64,000 nucleotides of DNA from Metabacillus halosaccharovorans. Its GTDB lineage: Bacteria; Bacillota; Bacilli; Bacillales; Bacillaceae. The notes under the pieces are model-generated. The model was not told the DNA's origin and did not search any database. It saw only the letters and a program-made list of their open reading frames with translations. A program made the position numbers and the translations under genes. Shown here piece after piece: positions 55,841-64,000 of this stretch. The stretch spans positions 2,829,977-2,893,976 of the forward strand of contig NZ_KV917371.1 of the NCBI RefSeq assembly GCF_002019635.1. Reading direction: 5' to 3'. The stretch's first letter is position 1, and each line of letters begins with the position of its first letter.

Positions 55841-57736
55841 ATGAGTATATTACAGGTGGAAAATTTATATAAAACATATGGTGAGAAGGTTTTATTTGAT
55901 CATATTTCCTTTACGATTGCAGAGAAACAAAGAATCGGATTAATTGGTGTGAATGGTACGGGAAAATCGACATTATTGAAGGTGATTGCCCGAATTGAAA
56001 CAGCTGACTCAGGAGAAATGACTCATTCTAATTCAATTCGTATTGAGTATCTGCCACAGCAGCCTGAGCTAACAGAGGGCTTGTTTATCTTAGAACAAAT
56101 ATATTTCGGAGATGCACCGATCATGCAGGTTATGAGGGAGTATGAACTGGCTTTAAGTGAGTTGGAGAAGGATCCGGAAAATGAATCAAAATTAAAGCAG
56201 TTAATGAATATGCAGCAAAAAATGGATCAACACGATGCCTGGGAGGCAAATACCGTCGCAAAAACAGTTTTGACGAAACTTGGAATTACAGATTTCCAAA
56301 AACCTGTTACTCATTTGTCAGGTGGACAAAAGAAGCGTGTGGCGATTGCAAAAGCTCTCATCCAGCCGGCTGACATTTTAATTTTAGATGAACCGACAAA
56401 CCATCTTGATAATGAAACAATTGAATGGCTGGAAGGTTTTTTAGCACAGTATAGAGGCTCAATTGTGCTCATAACTCATGACAGATACTTTTTAAATCGA
56501 GTAACAAATCAAATCTTTGAGCTTGATCAAGGACAGCTTTACACATACTCAGGCAATTATGAAGTATTTTTAGAAAAGAAGGCAGAACGGGAATTGAATG
56601 CCGAAAACGCAGAAGAAAAAAGACAGAATTTATTAAGAAGAGAATTAGCTTGGCTTAGAAGAGGGGCAAAAGCTAGAACAACAAAGCAAAAGGCACGTAT
56701 TGGCAGAGTTGAAGAGCTTCAGGAACAAAAAGGGCCACAAGCAAAGCAGGATTTAGACTTTGCAATAGGTTCAAACCGATTAGGGAAAAAGGTGCTTGAG
56801 CTTGAAGATATATCGAAAGCATATGACGGCAGACAGTTAATTAAAGACTTTAGTTATTTAGTAAACCCTGGTGAAAGACTGGGAATCATAGGTCCCAATG
56901 GTACAGGAAAATCAACCCTTTTAAACATTATGGCAGGACGAATTAAACCGGACGAGGGAACACTTGAAGTAGGGACAACTGTTAAGATCGGTTTCTATAC
57001 ACAAGAACAGGAAGAAATGGACGAAAATCTTCGAGTTGTTGAGTATATTAAAGAAACGGCAGAGGTTGTTTATACGATTGACAATCAAGTCATCACGGCG
57101 GAACAAATGCTGGAACGCTTTCTTTTTCCTAGATCAGCTCAATGGACATATATTCGCAAGCTTTCCGGTGGTGAAAGAAGAAGACTGTATCTACTAAAGG
57201 TTTTAATGGAAGAACCAAATGTTCTCTTCCTGGATGAGCCGACAAATGATTTGGACACACAAACATTAAGTGTGTTAGAGGATTATTTAGATCAGTTTCC
57301 AGGAGTAGTGTTAACTGTATCACATGATCGCTATTTCCTAGACCGAGTTGTGGACCATTTACTTGCATTTGAAAATAATGGTCATATCACCAGGTTCCAA
57401 GGAAGCTATTCTGAATACATGGAAGAGAAAAAGCTGCAAGAAATGATGAAGGAAAAAGAGGCTCCTTCATCAGAAAAGGTTGTGTATAAAAAAGATAAGA
57501 AAAAGCGCCTATCCTACAAGGAGCAACAGGAATGGGAGCAAATTGAAGATAAAATTGCTGATCTCGAAGAGCGTAAAACACAGCTTGAGCAGGAAATCGC
57601 AGCTGCAGGAAGTGACATCGGGAAAGTAACTGAGTTATATAAGGAACAAGAGCAGGTTGAAAATAAACTGGAAGAAACAATGGGAAGATGGGAAGAACTA
57701 TCACTTCTTGTTGAGGAAATTGAACAGAATGAATAA
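55841..57736 (+). CDS. yfmR: ABC-F translation factor, YfmR/Uup subfamily
   Basis: 631 aa soluble protein with two ABC domains (Walker A GVNGTGKST and GPNGTGKST; signatures LSGGQKKR and LSGGERRR; catalytic Glu in LDEPTNHLD and LDEPTNDLD), the interdomain linker and a C-terminal coiled coil (about 560-631). No membrane domain. ABC-F proteins of this subgroup act at the ribosomal E site and relieve stalls; YfmR (629 aa) works alongside EF-P. ATG 55841 is used, with AAGGA ten bases upstream; upstream codons carry the tail of a dispersed repeat. Confidence 0.88.
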   Translation: MSILQVENLYKTYGEKVLFDHISFTIAEKQRIGLIGVNGTGKSTLLKVIARIETADSGEMTHSNSIRIEYLPQQPELTEGLFILEQIYFGDAPIMQVMREYELALSELEKDPENESKLKQLMNMQQKMDQHDAWEANTVAKTVLTKLGITDFQKPVTHLSGGQKKRVAIAKALIQPADILILDEPTNHLDNETIEWLEGFLAQYRGSIVLITHDRYFLNRVTNQIFELDQGQLYTYSGNYEVFLEKKAERELNAENAEEKRQNLLRRELAWLRRGAKARTTKQKARIGRVEELQEQKGPQAKQDLDFAIGSNRLGKKVLELEDISKAYDGRQLIKDFSYLVNPGERLGIIGPNGTGKSTLLNIMAGRIKPDEGTLEVGTTVKIGFYTQEQEEMDENLRVVEYIKETAEVVYTIDNQVITAEQMLERFLFPRSAQWTYIRKLSGGERRRLYLLKVLMEEPNVLFLDEPTNDLDTQTLSVLEDYLDQFPGVVLTVSHDRYFLDRVVDHLLAFENNGHITRFQGSYSEYMEEKKLQEMMKEKEAPSSEKVVYKKDKKKRLSYKEQQEWEQIEDKIADLEERKTQLEQEIAAAGSDIGKVTELYKEQEQVENKLEETMGRWEELSLLVEEIEQNE

Positions 57737-57746
57737 TTAATTGTAG

Positions 57747-57786
57747 GGCCTAAGGCAATTATGTGTAATTGTTTTGGGTCTTTTTT
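57747..57786 (+). terminator. Terminator after yfmR
   Basis: CAATTA/TAATTG inner stem within a wobble-containing GGCCTAA/TTGGGTC outer stem, then six T. Confidence 0.7.
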
Positions 57787-57830
57787 ATAAGGTATTATAC
57801 TAGTGTTAACCTAGAAAAGGAGTTATCTGA

Positions 57831-58547
57831 ATGAAAACAAAGGATGAAATCAGACATAAAGTGTGGAAGCAGCTCACAGATGAAAAGAATGGACGCTTTC
57901 CTTTTCCATTAGTAAACCGAATTCCAAATTTTAAAGGAGCAGAAAAAGCCGCAGTACATATTGCTTCATTGTCTATATATAAAGAAGCAAAGGTTGTAAA
58001 AGTAAATCCGGATGCTCCACAACTCCCATTAAGAAAACAAATCCTTGTCGATGGGAAAGTACTACTGGTCCCGACTCCACGTCTCAAAGCAGGATTTATT
58101 ATGGTAAAACCGGAATGGGTTCCACCTGGAGAGGAAAGAAAAGCTGCTAGCTTAAGGCATATAAAATCGTACGGGAAAGTAATACCATTAACCGAAATTC
58201 CTCCTATTGATTTAATGGTCGTAGGCTCAGTTGCAATTCATCCTGATGGACGACGACTTGGTAAAGGAGAGGGCTATGCAGACAGGGAGTATGCCATTGT
58301 GCGTGAGCTTGGAAATCCCCCGGTTCCAATTGTAACATCCATTCATAGCACACAGTTAGTTCATGAAGACATCCCAATAGATACATATGATTTAACGGTT
58401 GATTGGATTGCGACAGAAGAAGGAATTACAAAAACAAATACTCCGTACGAAAAACCAAATGGGGTAGAATGGGACCATGTATCAGATGAAGAAATGGAAG
58501 AAATGCCTGTGTTAAAGGAGCTTTGGGATCTTAAATATAAAAAATGA
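57831..58547 (+). CDS. 5-formyltetrahydrofolate cyclo-ligase-like protein (MTHFSD type)
   Basis: 238 aa of the 5-FTHF cyclo-ligase fold. The nucleotide-binding loop [16 protein letters not shown] (about 142-157) is intact, as is the basic N-terminal helix ([16 protein letters not shown]). At 238 aa it is longer than the usual 190-residue enzyme and closer to the MTHFSD-like group, whose activity is less certain. It lies 68 bp before the nitric oxide synthase gene, the only gene in its operon, which suggests a folate link to that enzyme. AAAGGAG precedes the ATG. Confidence 0.8.
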   Translation: MKTKDEIRHKVWKQLTDEKNGRFPFPLVNRIPNFKGAEKAAVHIASLSIYKEAKVVKVNPDAPQLPLRKQILVDGKVLLVPTPRLKAGFIMVKPEWVPPGEERKAASLRHIKSYGKVIPLTEIPPIDLMVVGSVAIHPDGRRLGKGEGYADREYAIVRELGNPPVPIVTSIHSTQLVHEDIPIDTYDLTVDWIATEEGITKTNTPYEKPNGVEWDHVSDEEMEEMPVLKELWDLKYKK

Positions 58548-58615
58548 GCATTACAATTGTATGTGAAAAGTATGATGTAGAGGACAAAAGCAGAAAGATT
58601 ATAAGAGGTGACCAA

Positions 58616-59707
58616 GTGGTTACAAACACAAAACAACTAGAACAAGAGGCGATTGATTTTCTAAAGATTTCTTATCATGAGCTTGAAAAAACAAATGCAG
58701 AGTTAGAAATGAGAATACAAGATGTAAAGGTACAGATTGCTAAAACCGGCTATTATGAGCACACCTTTGAAGAGTTGGAGCATGGTGCTAAAATCGCTTG
58801 GCGAAATAGCAATAAATGTATTGGAAGACTATTTTGGAACTCCTTAACCGTTTTTGATGAACGAAAAGCAAAAAAGGAAGAAGAGGTGTTCAAAGCATTA
58901 CAGCAGCATATCTCATTTGCTACAAACTCAGGGAAAATTAGACCGACAATCACAATTTTTAAGCCAAACCATGGAAAAACAGATTGTTTACGAATTTGGA
59001 ACCATCAGCTTATTCGTTATGCAGGGTATGAAACAGAACATGGAATAATCGGAGACCCAGCCTCTATTGAATTTACAAGAGAATGTGAAAAGCTTGGTTG
59101 GAGTGGGGAAGGCACCGATTTTGACATATTGCCATTGATTATTCAATGTGATGACCGTAATCCAAAGTTGTATTCTTTAGAACATGAAGATATTCTAGAA
59201 GTACCGATTACTCATCCGGAAAGAGAAGAGTTTAAGGATTTGCAGATCAAATGGTACGGAGTTCCAATTATATCCGATATGATGTTGGAAATTGGAGGAA
59301 TTATCTATTCGGCTGCTCCTTTTAATGGCTGGTATATGGAAACAGAGATTGGGGCAAGAAATCTCGCAGATTCATTTCGTTATAATCTGTTACCTAAGGT
59401 CGCTTCAATCATGAACTTAGAAACGAAAACACTTGCAACGCTTTGGAAAGACAGGGCATTAGTAGAGTTAAATGTAGCGGTTTTGCACTCATTTAAAACA
59501 GCGGGAGTAAGTATTGTTGATCATCATACAGCTGCACAACAATTCAAGCTGTTTGAACAAAATGAGCGTACAAGCTGTAGAAAGCTAACTGGTGATTGGA
59601 CGTGGTTAATCCCGCCAGTTTCCCCAGCGACAACTGATATTTTTCATCAAAGTTATGATAATAAGGTGGAAAAGCCAAATTATTTTTACCAACAACGTCC
59701 CTATTAA
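58616..59707 (+). CDS. nos: Nitric oxide synthase, oxygenase domain (bacterial NOS)
   Basis: 363 aa haem enzyme oxidising arginine to NO and citrulline. The haem-thiolate Cys68 lies in [14 protein letters not shown]; the substrate Glu region is [18 protein letters not shown] and [12 protein letters not shown] is the pterin-side segment. No reductase domain, as in other Bacillus enzymes. GTG 58616 with AGAGGTGA just upstream gives exactly 363 aa, the B. subtilis length; an in-frame ATG at 58544 overlapping the previous stop would add 24 non-conserved residues. A terminator follows. Confidence 0.96.
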   Translation: MVTNTKQLEQEAIDFLKISYHELEKTNAELEMRIQDVKVQIAKTGYYEHTFEELEHGAKIAWRNSNKCIGRLFWNSLTVFDERKAKKEEEVFKALQQHISFATNSGKIRPTITIFKPNHGKTDCLRIWNHQLIRYAGYETEHGIIGDPASIEFTRECEKLGWSGEGTDFDILPLIIQCDDRNPKLYSLEHEDILEVPITHPEREEFKDLQIKWYGVPIISDMMLEIGGIIYSAAPFNGWYMETEIGARNLADSFRYNLLPKVASIMNLETKTLATLWKDRALVELNVAVLHSFKTAGVSIVDHHTAAQQFKLFEQNERTSCRKLTGDWTWLIPPVSPATTDIFHQSYDNKVEKPNYFYQQRPY

Positions 59708-59709
59708 AA

Positions 59710-59740
59710 AAGGATGACTCCATCTGTGTGAGTCATCCTT
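59710..59740 (+). terminator. Terminator after nos
   Basis: AAGGATGACTC / GAGTCATCCTT, 11 pairs with short loop, then a pyrimidine-rich tail. Confidence 0.75.
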
Positions 59741-59770
59741 CATCCATTTGGAAAATGCTAATTTAGTAAG

Positions 59771-59920
59771 TACTGTGGATGGGTGCACCTCATCCAGCTC
59801 CAGCGCCTAGCCCCTCGGGGTCATAAGAAGCTCAGGAATTGAAAACAAAGAACGTCTTCTATTCCTAAGCGTCTTATGCCTGTCGGTGCTGTGGAAGGCG
59901 CTTGCGCTTTAGTTCCAAGG
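59771..59920. repeat. Dispersed palindromic repeat family A, copy 2
   Basis: Same outline as 28991-29136: CTGTGGAT, CATCCAGCTCCAGCGCCTAG, a central palindrome around AGGAATTGAAAACAAAGAAC and its partner CTATTCCT, and GGCGCTTGCGCTTTAGTTC at the end. Confidence 0.8.
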
Positions 59921-59952
59921 TAAGAAAGTATAACATTTTGAAATTAGTTTTA

Positions 59953-60076
59953 GTGTCTAGCTCCAGGCGCCATCGGCTCGAGGTCATAAGGCAAGTAGGA
60001 ATTGAAGGTAAAGAACAACCTTCTATTCCTACTTGCCTTATGCTTGTCGCCGATAGGCGGGCGCCTTGCGCTTTTC
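59953..60076. repeat. Dispersed palindromic repeat family A, variant copy 3
   Basis: Begins GTCTAGCTCCAGGCGCCATC; the central palindrome pairs AGGCAAGTAGGAATTGAAGG with CCTTCTATTCCTACTTGCCT almost perfectly; it ends GCGCCTTGCGCTTTTC. It follows copy 2 directly, forming a tandem pair. An apparent reading frame across both is not a gene. Confidence 0.75.
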
Positions 60077-60079
60077 TTA

Positions 60080-60211
60080 TTACTTAGAATGTTTTTCAAG
60101 TAGATTAGCTAGAAAATGTTTTTTATAGCTTTCGAGTTTTCTCTCTTCATGACGGCGAACACCAATTTTCTTCAGTTCGTTCACATACCATCCTTTGCTA
60201 CCGCGATGCAT
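60080..60211 (-). CDS. yflJ: YflJ-like small protein (DUF2639)
   Basis: 43 residues, MHRGSKGWYVNELKKIGVRR then HEERKLESYKKHFLANLLEK: the GSKGWYV-ELKK-G-R-HE-RKLESYK pattern of the DUF2639/YflJ family. AAAGGGTG precedes the ATG. In B. subtilis yflJ lies close to the NO synthase gene yflM, so its position beside nos here is conserved neighbourhood. Function unknown. Confidence 0.75.
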   Translation of the reverse strand: MHRGSKGWYVNELKKIGVRRHEERKLESYKKHFLANLLEKHSK

Positions 60212-60444
60212 TGAAATCACCCTTTCAGCTTATTTTTTTAGAAAAAACTTATCATCCCAAACAGACGGGACAAAAATAGCCCCTACTCCGTAATCGGAAT
60301 AGAAGCTATGTTAAGTTTTGTCGTGCCATTGTAACATCTATAAAAAGCTATGAAAAGGGGTTGGATTTTGCTAATATAGCAAAAACGCGCCATAGAGGGA
60401 AAGGGGGAAGAAAAATATTTCAATGTTCCTATTTCTCTATCTTT
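60212..60444. other. Intergenic region with a possible folded element
   Basis: Between yflJ and an MFS gene. 60271-60320 has nested complementary segments ACAAAA/TTTTGT, TAGC/GCTA and TCCG/CGGA, which could fold on either strand. It may only be promoter and terminator sequence; no gene is seen. Confidence 0.3.
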
Positions 60445-61725
60445 CTAGCTCAATTCAACTTTTTCTATCACTTTCGTTTCTGCCTGCTTAAACATCACAT
60501 AATATAAAAATCCGCTGAAAAATGCGAACAAAGCAAGAATAATAAATGTAGTTTGATATCCCAACCATAATGACATTGGAATAGCGATCGGTGCAACTGT
60601 TCGGCCGATTGTATAACGCAGGCTTGCTGCAGCGAAATACTGACCTCGCATATGCTCCGGTGCAAGTTTTGACACGAATGTTTGCTGAATTCCAGCTGTC
60701 ATGAGTTCTGCAAGCGTAAAGATCGCCATGGCAATGATGAATAACCAGATAGACTGTGTAAATCCAAAAACAAGCATGGAAAAACCATAGACAATGGAGG
60801 AAAATATAAATACATTTCTTTCTTTATATTTCGTCATCCACTTTGTGATAATAATCGTAAATAAGGCAACAAGAAAACCATTTTCAGATAAAATAATGCC
60901 GAATACTTGCTCACCATCTAGAGCAAGTGACCAACTACCAATTGAAAGCATTTCTTGTTGATGGATTGTTTCTGTAATATAGACAGGGAGAATCATGTCT
61001 AATTGCATAAAGGTAAGGGCAACAAGAACTCCTGCTATGATATACAATAAAAATGCTTTATCACGAAAGATAATTTGGTAATCTCGAACTTGTTTAATGA
61101 TTGGGCTGAACCATTTAACAGCTTCTTCATTCATATCTGTTTTGTAGGCGGGAGCTGTTTCTCTTGTTTGTTTTGCAAGTAAAAGAGAAAGGAAGATACA
61201 GACGACCCCAGCTGCAACTAACACTTCAAATGGATGATTAACATAGAAAATGGTACCTAAAATTGGTCCGATGACAACAGCTATATTAATAGATGTATAG
61301 AAAACAGCAAAAACACTGCTGCGATGCTTTTCCTCCACAACATCTGCGACCATTGCCTGTGAAGCAGGCCAATAAAAGGCACCGAAAACACCTGCAAAAG
61401 CAAAACAGATAAATCCTAAAATCGGTATTTCAAGCCAAGGGGAATTTGAAAAAGCAAAAAGGATGAATGCAATGCCTTGACCAAATGATGCAAAAACCAT
61501 CATTGTTTTTCTCCCAAAACGATCAGCAAAATACCCTCCCATTAAGTTTGCAAGAACAGAGAACACTTGCGATATAATAAGAAAGAGACCAGCCTTTTCT
61601 TTGCCGAACTCACTTGCAAAATAGATGGTTAAAAAAGGGAAGAACATCCAATAGGTAATGTTCATTAATGCTTCACCAAACAAACGTATTTTAAGGTTAG
61701 TATCCCAGTCTTTAATTCTCATCAT
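60445..61725 (-). CDS. MFS multidrug-type transporter
   Basis: 426 aa with 12 helices; the MFS loop 2-3 motif is GGYFADRFGRKTMMVFASFG and a second conserved part is YTSINIAVVIGPILG. The segment AGVFGAFYWPASQAMVADVV is usual for DHA1-type drug:H+ antiporters. ATG 61725 or 61722 follows GAGG. Substrate unknown; monocistronic. Confidence 0.82.
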   Translation of the reverse strand: MMRIKDWDTNLKIRLFGEALMNITYWMFFPFLTIYFASEFGKEKAGLFLIISQVFSVLANLMGGYFADRFGRKTMMVFASFGQGIAFILFAFSNSPWLEIPILGFICFAFAGVFGAFYWPASQAMVADVVEEKHRSSVFAVFYTSINIAVVIGPILGTIFYVNHPFEVLVAAGVVCIFLSLLLAKQTRETAPAYKTDMNEEAVKWFSPIIKQVRDYQIIFRDKAFLLYIIAGVLVALTFMQLDMILPVYITETIHQQEMLSIGSWSLALDGEQVFGIILSENGFLVALFTIIITKWMTKYKERNVFIFSSIVYGFSMLVFGFTQSIWLFIIAMAIFTLAELMTAGIQQTFVSKLAPEHMRGQYFAAASLRYTIGRTVAPIAIPMSLWLGYQTTFIILALFAFFSGFLYYVMFKQAETKVIEKVELS

Positions 61726-61831
61726 TGAAACCTCAATTCTTTAATCCTATCGTTCATCATACTCTTTCGGGAATCGTAATACAATGAAGATTTAGTATTT
61801 TAAAAAAATAATAATCACTAGGAGTGAGACC

Positions 61832-62203
61832 ATGGATCTGTTTTCAATCATTGCAGAAGATAAGATAAAGAAGGCAATTCAAGAAGGTGAATTTGACAAC
61901 CTCCCCGGTCAAGGAAAACCCTTGAAATTGGATGATCTGTCACATATCCCTCAAGAATTACGAGTAGCATACAAAGTACTTAAAAACTCAAATATGCTTG
62001 ATGATGTTGACCAATTAAAAAAAGACATCAGCTCCATCGAAGACCTGCTTCTTGCAAGTGATGATTTAAAAGAATCTGAAGTTTTAGAACAGAAAAAACG
62101 GGAAAAACAATTAAAAATAGAAACACTAATGAAAAAAAGAAACCCATTTAACTCCCCTGCCTCAACATTTTATAAAGATAAGATTTTGGATCGGTTTAAA
62201 TAA
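61832..62203 (+). CDS. DUF1992 (DnaJ-C28-like) protein
   Basis: 123 aa with FSIIAEDKIKKAIQEGEFDN and LPGQGKPL, the conserved start of the DUF1992 domain shared with the eukaryotic DnaJ homologue DNAJC28, although no J domain is present. Highly charged, helical C-terminus. Function unknown. AGGAGTGAG precedes the ATG. Confidence 0.85.
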   Translation: MDLFSIIAEDKIKKAIQEGEFDNLPGQGKPLKLDDLSHIPQELRVAYKVLKNSNMLDDVDQLKKDISSIEDLLLASDDLKESEVLEQKKREKQLKIETLMKKRNPFNSPASTFYKDKILDRFK

Positions 62204-62274
62204 GGTATTATGTTAACTTTTTTAAAATGATTGTTTTGGGAGAATTTCCATTCTTTCATACTTATTTAAATGAA

Positions 62275-62355
62275 GATAGTGGAATGGAGCGGAAGACACT
62301 CGACTCCTGCGGGATGTAGAGGAAAGGCTGAGACCCCGCAGGCGAAGCCGAGGAG
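62275..62355. repeat. Dispersed repeat family B, left part only
   Basis: GATAGTGGAATGGAGCGGAA through AGGCGAAGCCGAGGAG matches 41800-41880 almost base for base, then identity stops abruptly where IS110-family sequence begins. The right half (CTCAGCTTCC..., CTTGTGTCTGGAGCG) is absent from here to the window end. Confidence 0.85.
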
Positions 62356-62462
62356 CATTCCTGTTTATAATCCTAAAGGGTTCTTGCAAAATAAAAAGTC
62401 CTCTTGTAAGATGCTTGAGTATCAACTTCCCAATCGAAACTCATCACCATACAGGAGGACAT

Positions 62463-63743
62463 ATGATGAATAGTAATATGAATCACAAAATTAATCAAGT
62501 TTCTGAACATACGTTGGTCATTGGAATCGATATTGCCAAGCAGAAACATTTTGCATGTGCAGCTGACGATCGTGGCCGTGTGTTAGAAAAATCATTTCCG
62601 TTCTTTCAATCAGATGCTGGTTTTGAACAGCTAGTTAAAAGAATCAAGTTTCTACAATCTCGCCATCAAAAATCAGAGGTTATAGTCGGATTTGAACCCA
62701 CTGGGCACTATTGGATGAACTTAGCTGCATATCTGGTTGATCAGCAAATTCGATTTGTCTTGGTAAATCCTATGCACGTGAATAGAACGAAAGAATTAGA
62801 TGATAACCTTCAAACCAAAAACGACCAAAAAGACGCTCGCGTTATCGCTAGCTTAATACGTGACGGACGGTTCACTTATTCTCGAATACTAACTGGGGTA
62901 GAAGCAGAACTTCGAAACGGAGCGAGCCTTCGGTCGAAATTACAAGAAGATATTACATCTATTAAAAACCGTATGATTCGTTGGACAGATCTTTATTTCC
63001 CTGAGTTTCAGCACATATTCAAAAGTTTTGGGAAGAACGCTTGCGCTGTGCTTGAAATGACGCCATTACCAATTGATTTTGATGGGAAAAGTGATGAAGA
63101 ACTGATTCAGCTATACAAAAATGTAGAAGGACTACAATGTCTTTCTGTTTCTAAGATTCAAAAGTTGAAATTACTAGCCACCAAGTCCATCGGACTTATA
63201 GAGGGACTAGAAATGGCACGATTTGAGATAGAAGCATTGCTTTCTCAATTCAAAACTCTTTCTAAACAACTAGAAGCTTTATCTTCTAGATTAACTGAAC
63301 TCGCTCAACAATTGACAGACTATGAGTATATCTTATCTATTCCTGGTTTAGGTGAAAATACAGCAGTTGAATTACTCTCTGAGATTGGTTCTCTTAGCAA
63401 ATATGAGCATCCACGCCAATTAATTAAATTAGCGGGACTCACCCTTAGGGAAAACTCTTCGGGCAAACATATAGGCCAAAAGAAAATATCAAAAAGGGGT
63501 AGAAGGAAACTCAGAGCTATATTATACAGAGTTATTCTTCCATTAATTCAACATAACATAGCATTTAAATCCCTTTATAAATACTACACAACTCGTACTG
63601 TCAATCCGCTGAAGAAGAAAGAAGCCATGGTTGTATTATGTGGGAAGTTACTTAAAATTCTACACGCTTTGTGTGTGAAACGTGTGCACTTTAATGCAAG
63701 TCTTATGATGAGAGACCTCCATTGCCTCCAAGAGGCAGCTTGA
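62463..63743 (+). CDS. IS110-family transposase/recombinase
   Basis: 426 aa. N-terminal DEDD RuvC-like domain: Asp in VIGIDIAKQKHF, Glu in VGFEPTGHYW, and the pair in KNDQKDARVI. A coiled region follows and then the Transposase_20 domain with SIPGLGENTAVELLSEIG and the serine-bearing TLRENSSGKHIGQ, KRGRRKLRAILYR. AGGAGG (62453) favours ATG 62463 or 62466 over an upstream TTG. No frameshift or stop interrupts it, so it looks functional. Confidence 0.95.
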   Translation: MMNSNMNHKINQVSEHTLVIGIDIAKQKHFACAADDRGRVLEKSFPFFQSDAGFEQLVKRIKFLQSRHQKSEVIVGFEPTGHYWMNLAAYLVDQQIRFVLVNPMHVNRTKELDDNLQTKNDQKDARVIASLIRDGRFTYSRILTGVEAELRNGASLRSKLQEDITSIKNRMIRWTDLYFPEFQHIFKSFGKNACAVLEMTPLPIDFDGKSDEELIQLYKNVEGLQCLSVSKIQKLKLLATKSIGLIEGLEMARFEIEALLSQFKTLSKQLEALSSRLTELAQQLTDYEYILSIPGLGENTAVELLSEIGSLSKYEHPRQLIKLAGLTLRENSSGKHIGQKKISKRGRRKLRAILYRVILPLIQHNIAFKSLYKYYTTRTVNPLKKKEAMVVLCGKLLKILHALCVKRVHFNASLMMRDLHCLQEAA

Positions 63744-64000
63744 GCTACTTCTTAGTAGTTTGAAAATCTAAACAAGAGGATGACACGGAGAAGCCGGCAC
63801 GATATGAGCCATTAGACCAAGAGTCCCTCGAGGAGCATTGCCAGCCTCTGCCTTATGAATAGACCAAACGAAGGAATGTATGCGCTAGACGCCAAGAGAC
63901 ATGGGAGGGTAAGTCATCATAAGTTTCGCAGAGATCCAATGTGCATCACATAAGCACTATAGAGTTAATAATTTCCAATTAGCTCTAGCGAAGCGTAAGC
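63744..64000 (+). other. Candidate IS110 guide (bridge/seek) RNA region
   Basis: Non-coding sequence after the transposase. CGAGGAGCATT at 63829-63839 is identical to the 11 bases spanning the left junction (62349-62359). GAGG/CCTC and CTTATG/CATAAG pairings suggest loops. This is the place and kind of identity expected of a guide RNA target loop, but no structure was computed. Confidence 0.35.

Larger units (their letters stand above)
62356..64000 (+). mobile_element. IS110-family insertion sequence, right end not located
   Basis: The left boundary is taken where the family B repeat breaks off (about 62356). About 107 bp of left non-coding sequence, the transposase gene and at least 257 bp of right non-coding sequence follow. 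TCCTCTTGT (62399) and ACAAGAGGA (63772) form a 9-bp inverted pair around the gene. The long right non-coding part suits the IS1111 subgroup, where the guide (bridge) RNA lies downstream of the recombinase. An alternative is that the pair marks shorter element ends (about 62.39-63.79 kb). Confidence 0.75.

Noticed and set aside
59902..60087. Open frame of about 61 codons across two repeats
   Set aside because: It is formed by family A repeat sequence and ends in a true minus-strand gene (yflJ).

Overview
The window is one continuous AT-rich chromosomal segment from a Gram-positive, endospore-forming member of the Bacillaceae. The evidence is: a four-gene spore germinant receptor operon, a Spo0E-type phosphatase, two phosphorelay-style histidine kinases, a SASP-like mini-gene, a SAM (S-box) riboswitch, a bacterial nitric oxide synthase, GAGG-type ribosome binding sites with frequent TTG/GTG starts, and many hairpin-plus-T-tract terminators. 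It is not B. subtilis itself: it carries a glutaminyl-tRNA synthetase and several families of short dispersed palindromic repeats. Genus and species cannot be fixed from the sequence alone.

Layout. 1-7.1 kb: galactan utilisation (permease pair, GH42 beta-galactosidase, a large modular wall-anchored GH53 galactanase). 7.3-13.2 kb: Ca2+/cation antiporter, PAS histidine kinase, YpiB-like protein, methyltransferase, Fpg-like DNA glycosylase, methionine gamma-lyase-type PLP enzyme with an RBS-occluding leader. 13.4-22.5 kb: sporulation/germination cluster (Spo0E-like phosphatase, germinant receptor genes in the order D-B-A-C, small HTH protein, hydrolase, membrane-anchored BMP/Med-like binding protein paired with a HAMP-PAS kinase). 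22.6-24.3 kb: glnS on the minus strand. 24.9-28.9 kb: SAM-riboswitch-controlled ribose-type ABC transporter. 29.3-32 kb: pseudo-ABC/LytTR fusion regulator, a phased repeat array and an ABC-2 transporter. 32.2-35.4 kb: thioredoxin-like protein, aspartate kinase, PfkB sugar kinase. 35.5-38.2 kb: two small hydrophilic proteins, then two double-MpsC (DUF2294) proteins flanking an unknown gene and preceded by hairpin leaders. 38.3-41.6 kb (minus): coiled-coil/3D-domain wall protein, Fsr-like MFS pump, CBO0543-like membrane protein. 42-45.6 kb: heterodimeric ABC exporter. 45.7-50.2 kb: ugpCAEB-type glycerol-3-phosphate ABC operon behind a leader terminator. 50.6-52.3 kb: AGCS amino acid symporter and SASP-like gene. 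52.3-55.6 kb (minus): YtrA-type GntR regulator with its ABC transporter. 55.8-62.2 kb: ABC-F (YfmR/Uup), folate cyclo-ligase-like protein, nitric oxide synthase, YflJ-like peptide, MFS pump, DUF1992 protein. 62.3 kb to the end: an IS110-family element lying directly against a truncated dispersed repeat; its right end was not located inside the window.

How the genes fit together. Secreted galactanase, transporter and beta-galactosidase form a complete galactan route. The two kinases (neither with an adjacent response regulator) and the Spo0E-like phosphatase are natural candidates to push and pull the Spo0A phosphorelay. Most transporters sit with their own sensor: SAM riboswitch, LytTR fusion, GntR, or leader terminator. 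The strongest candidates for something new are the pseudo-ABC/LytTR regulator with four evenly spaced TGCNCC repeats upstream of its transporter, the folate-enzyme/NO-synthase pair, the binding-protein/kinase pair, the MpsC cluster with hairpin leaders, and the IS110 element with a candidate guide RNA. No CRISPR array, phage module, tRNA or rRNA gene was seen.
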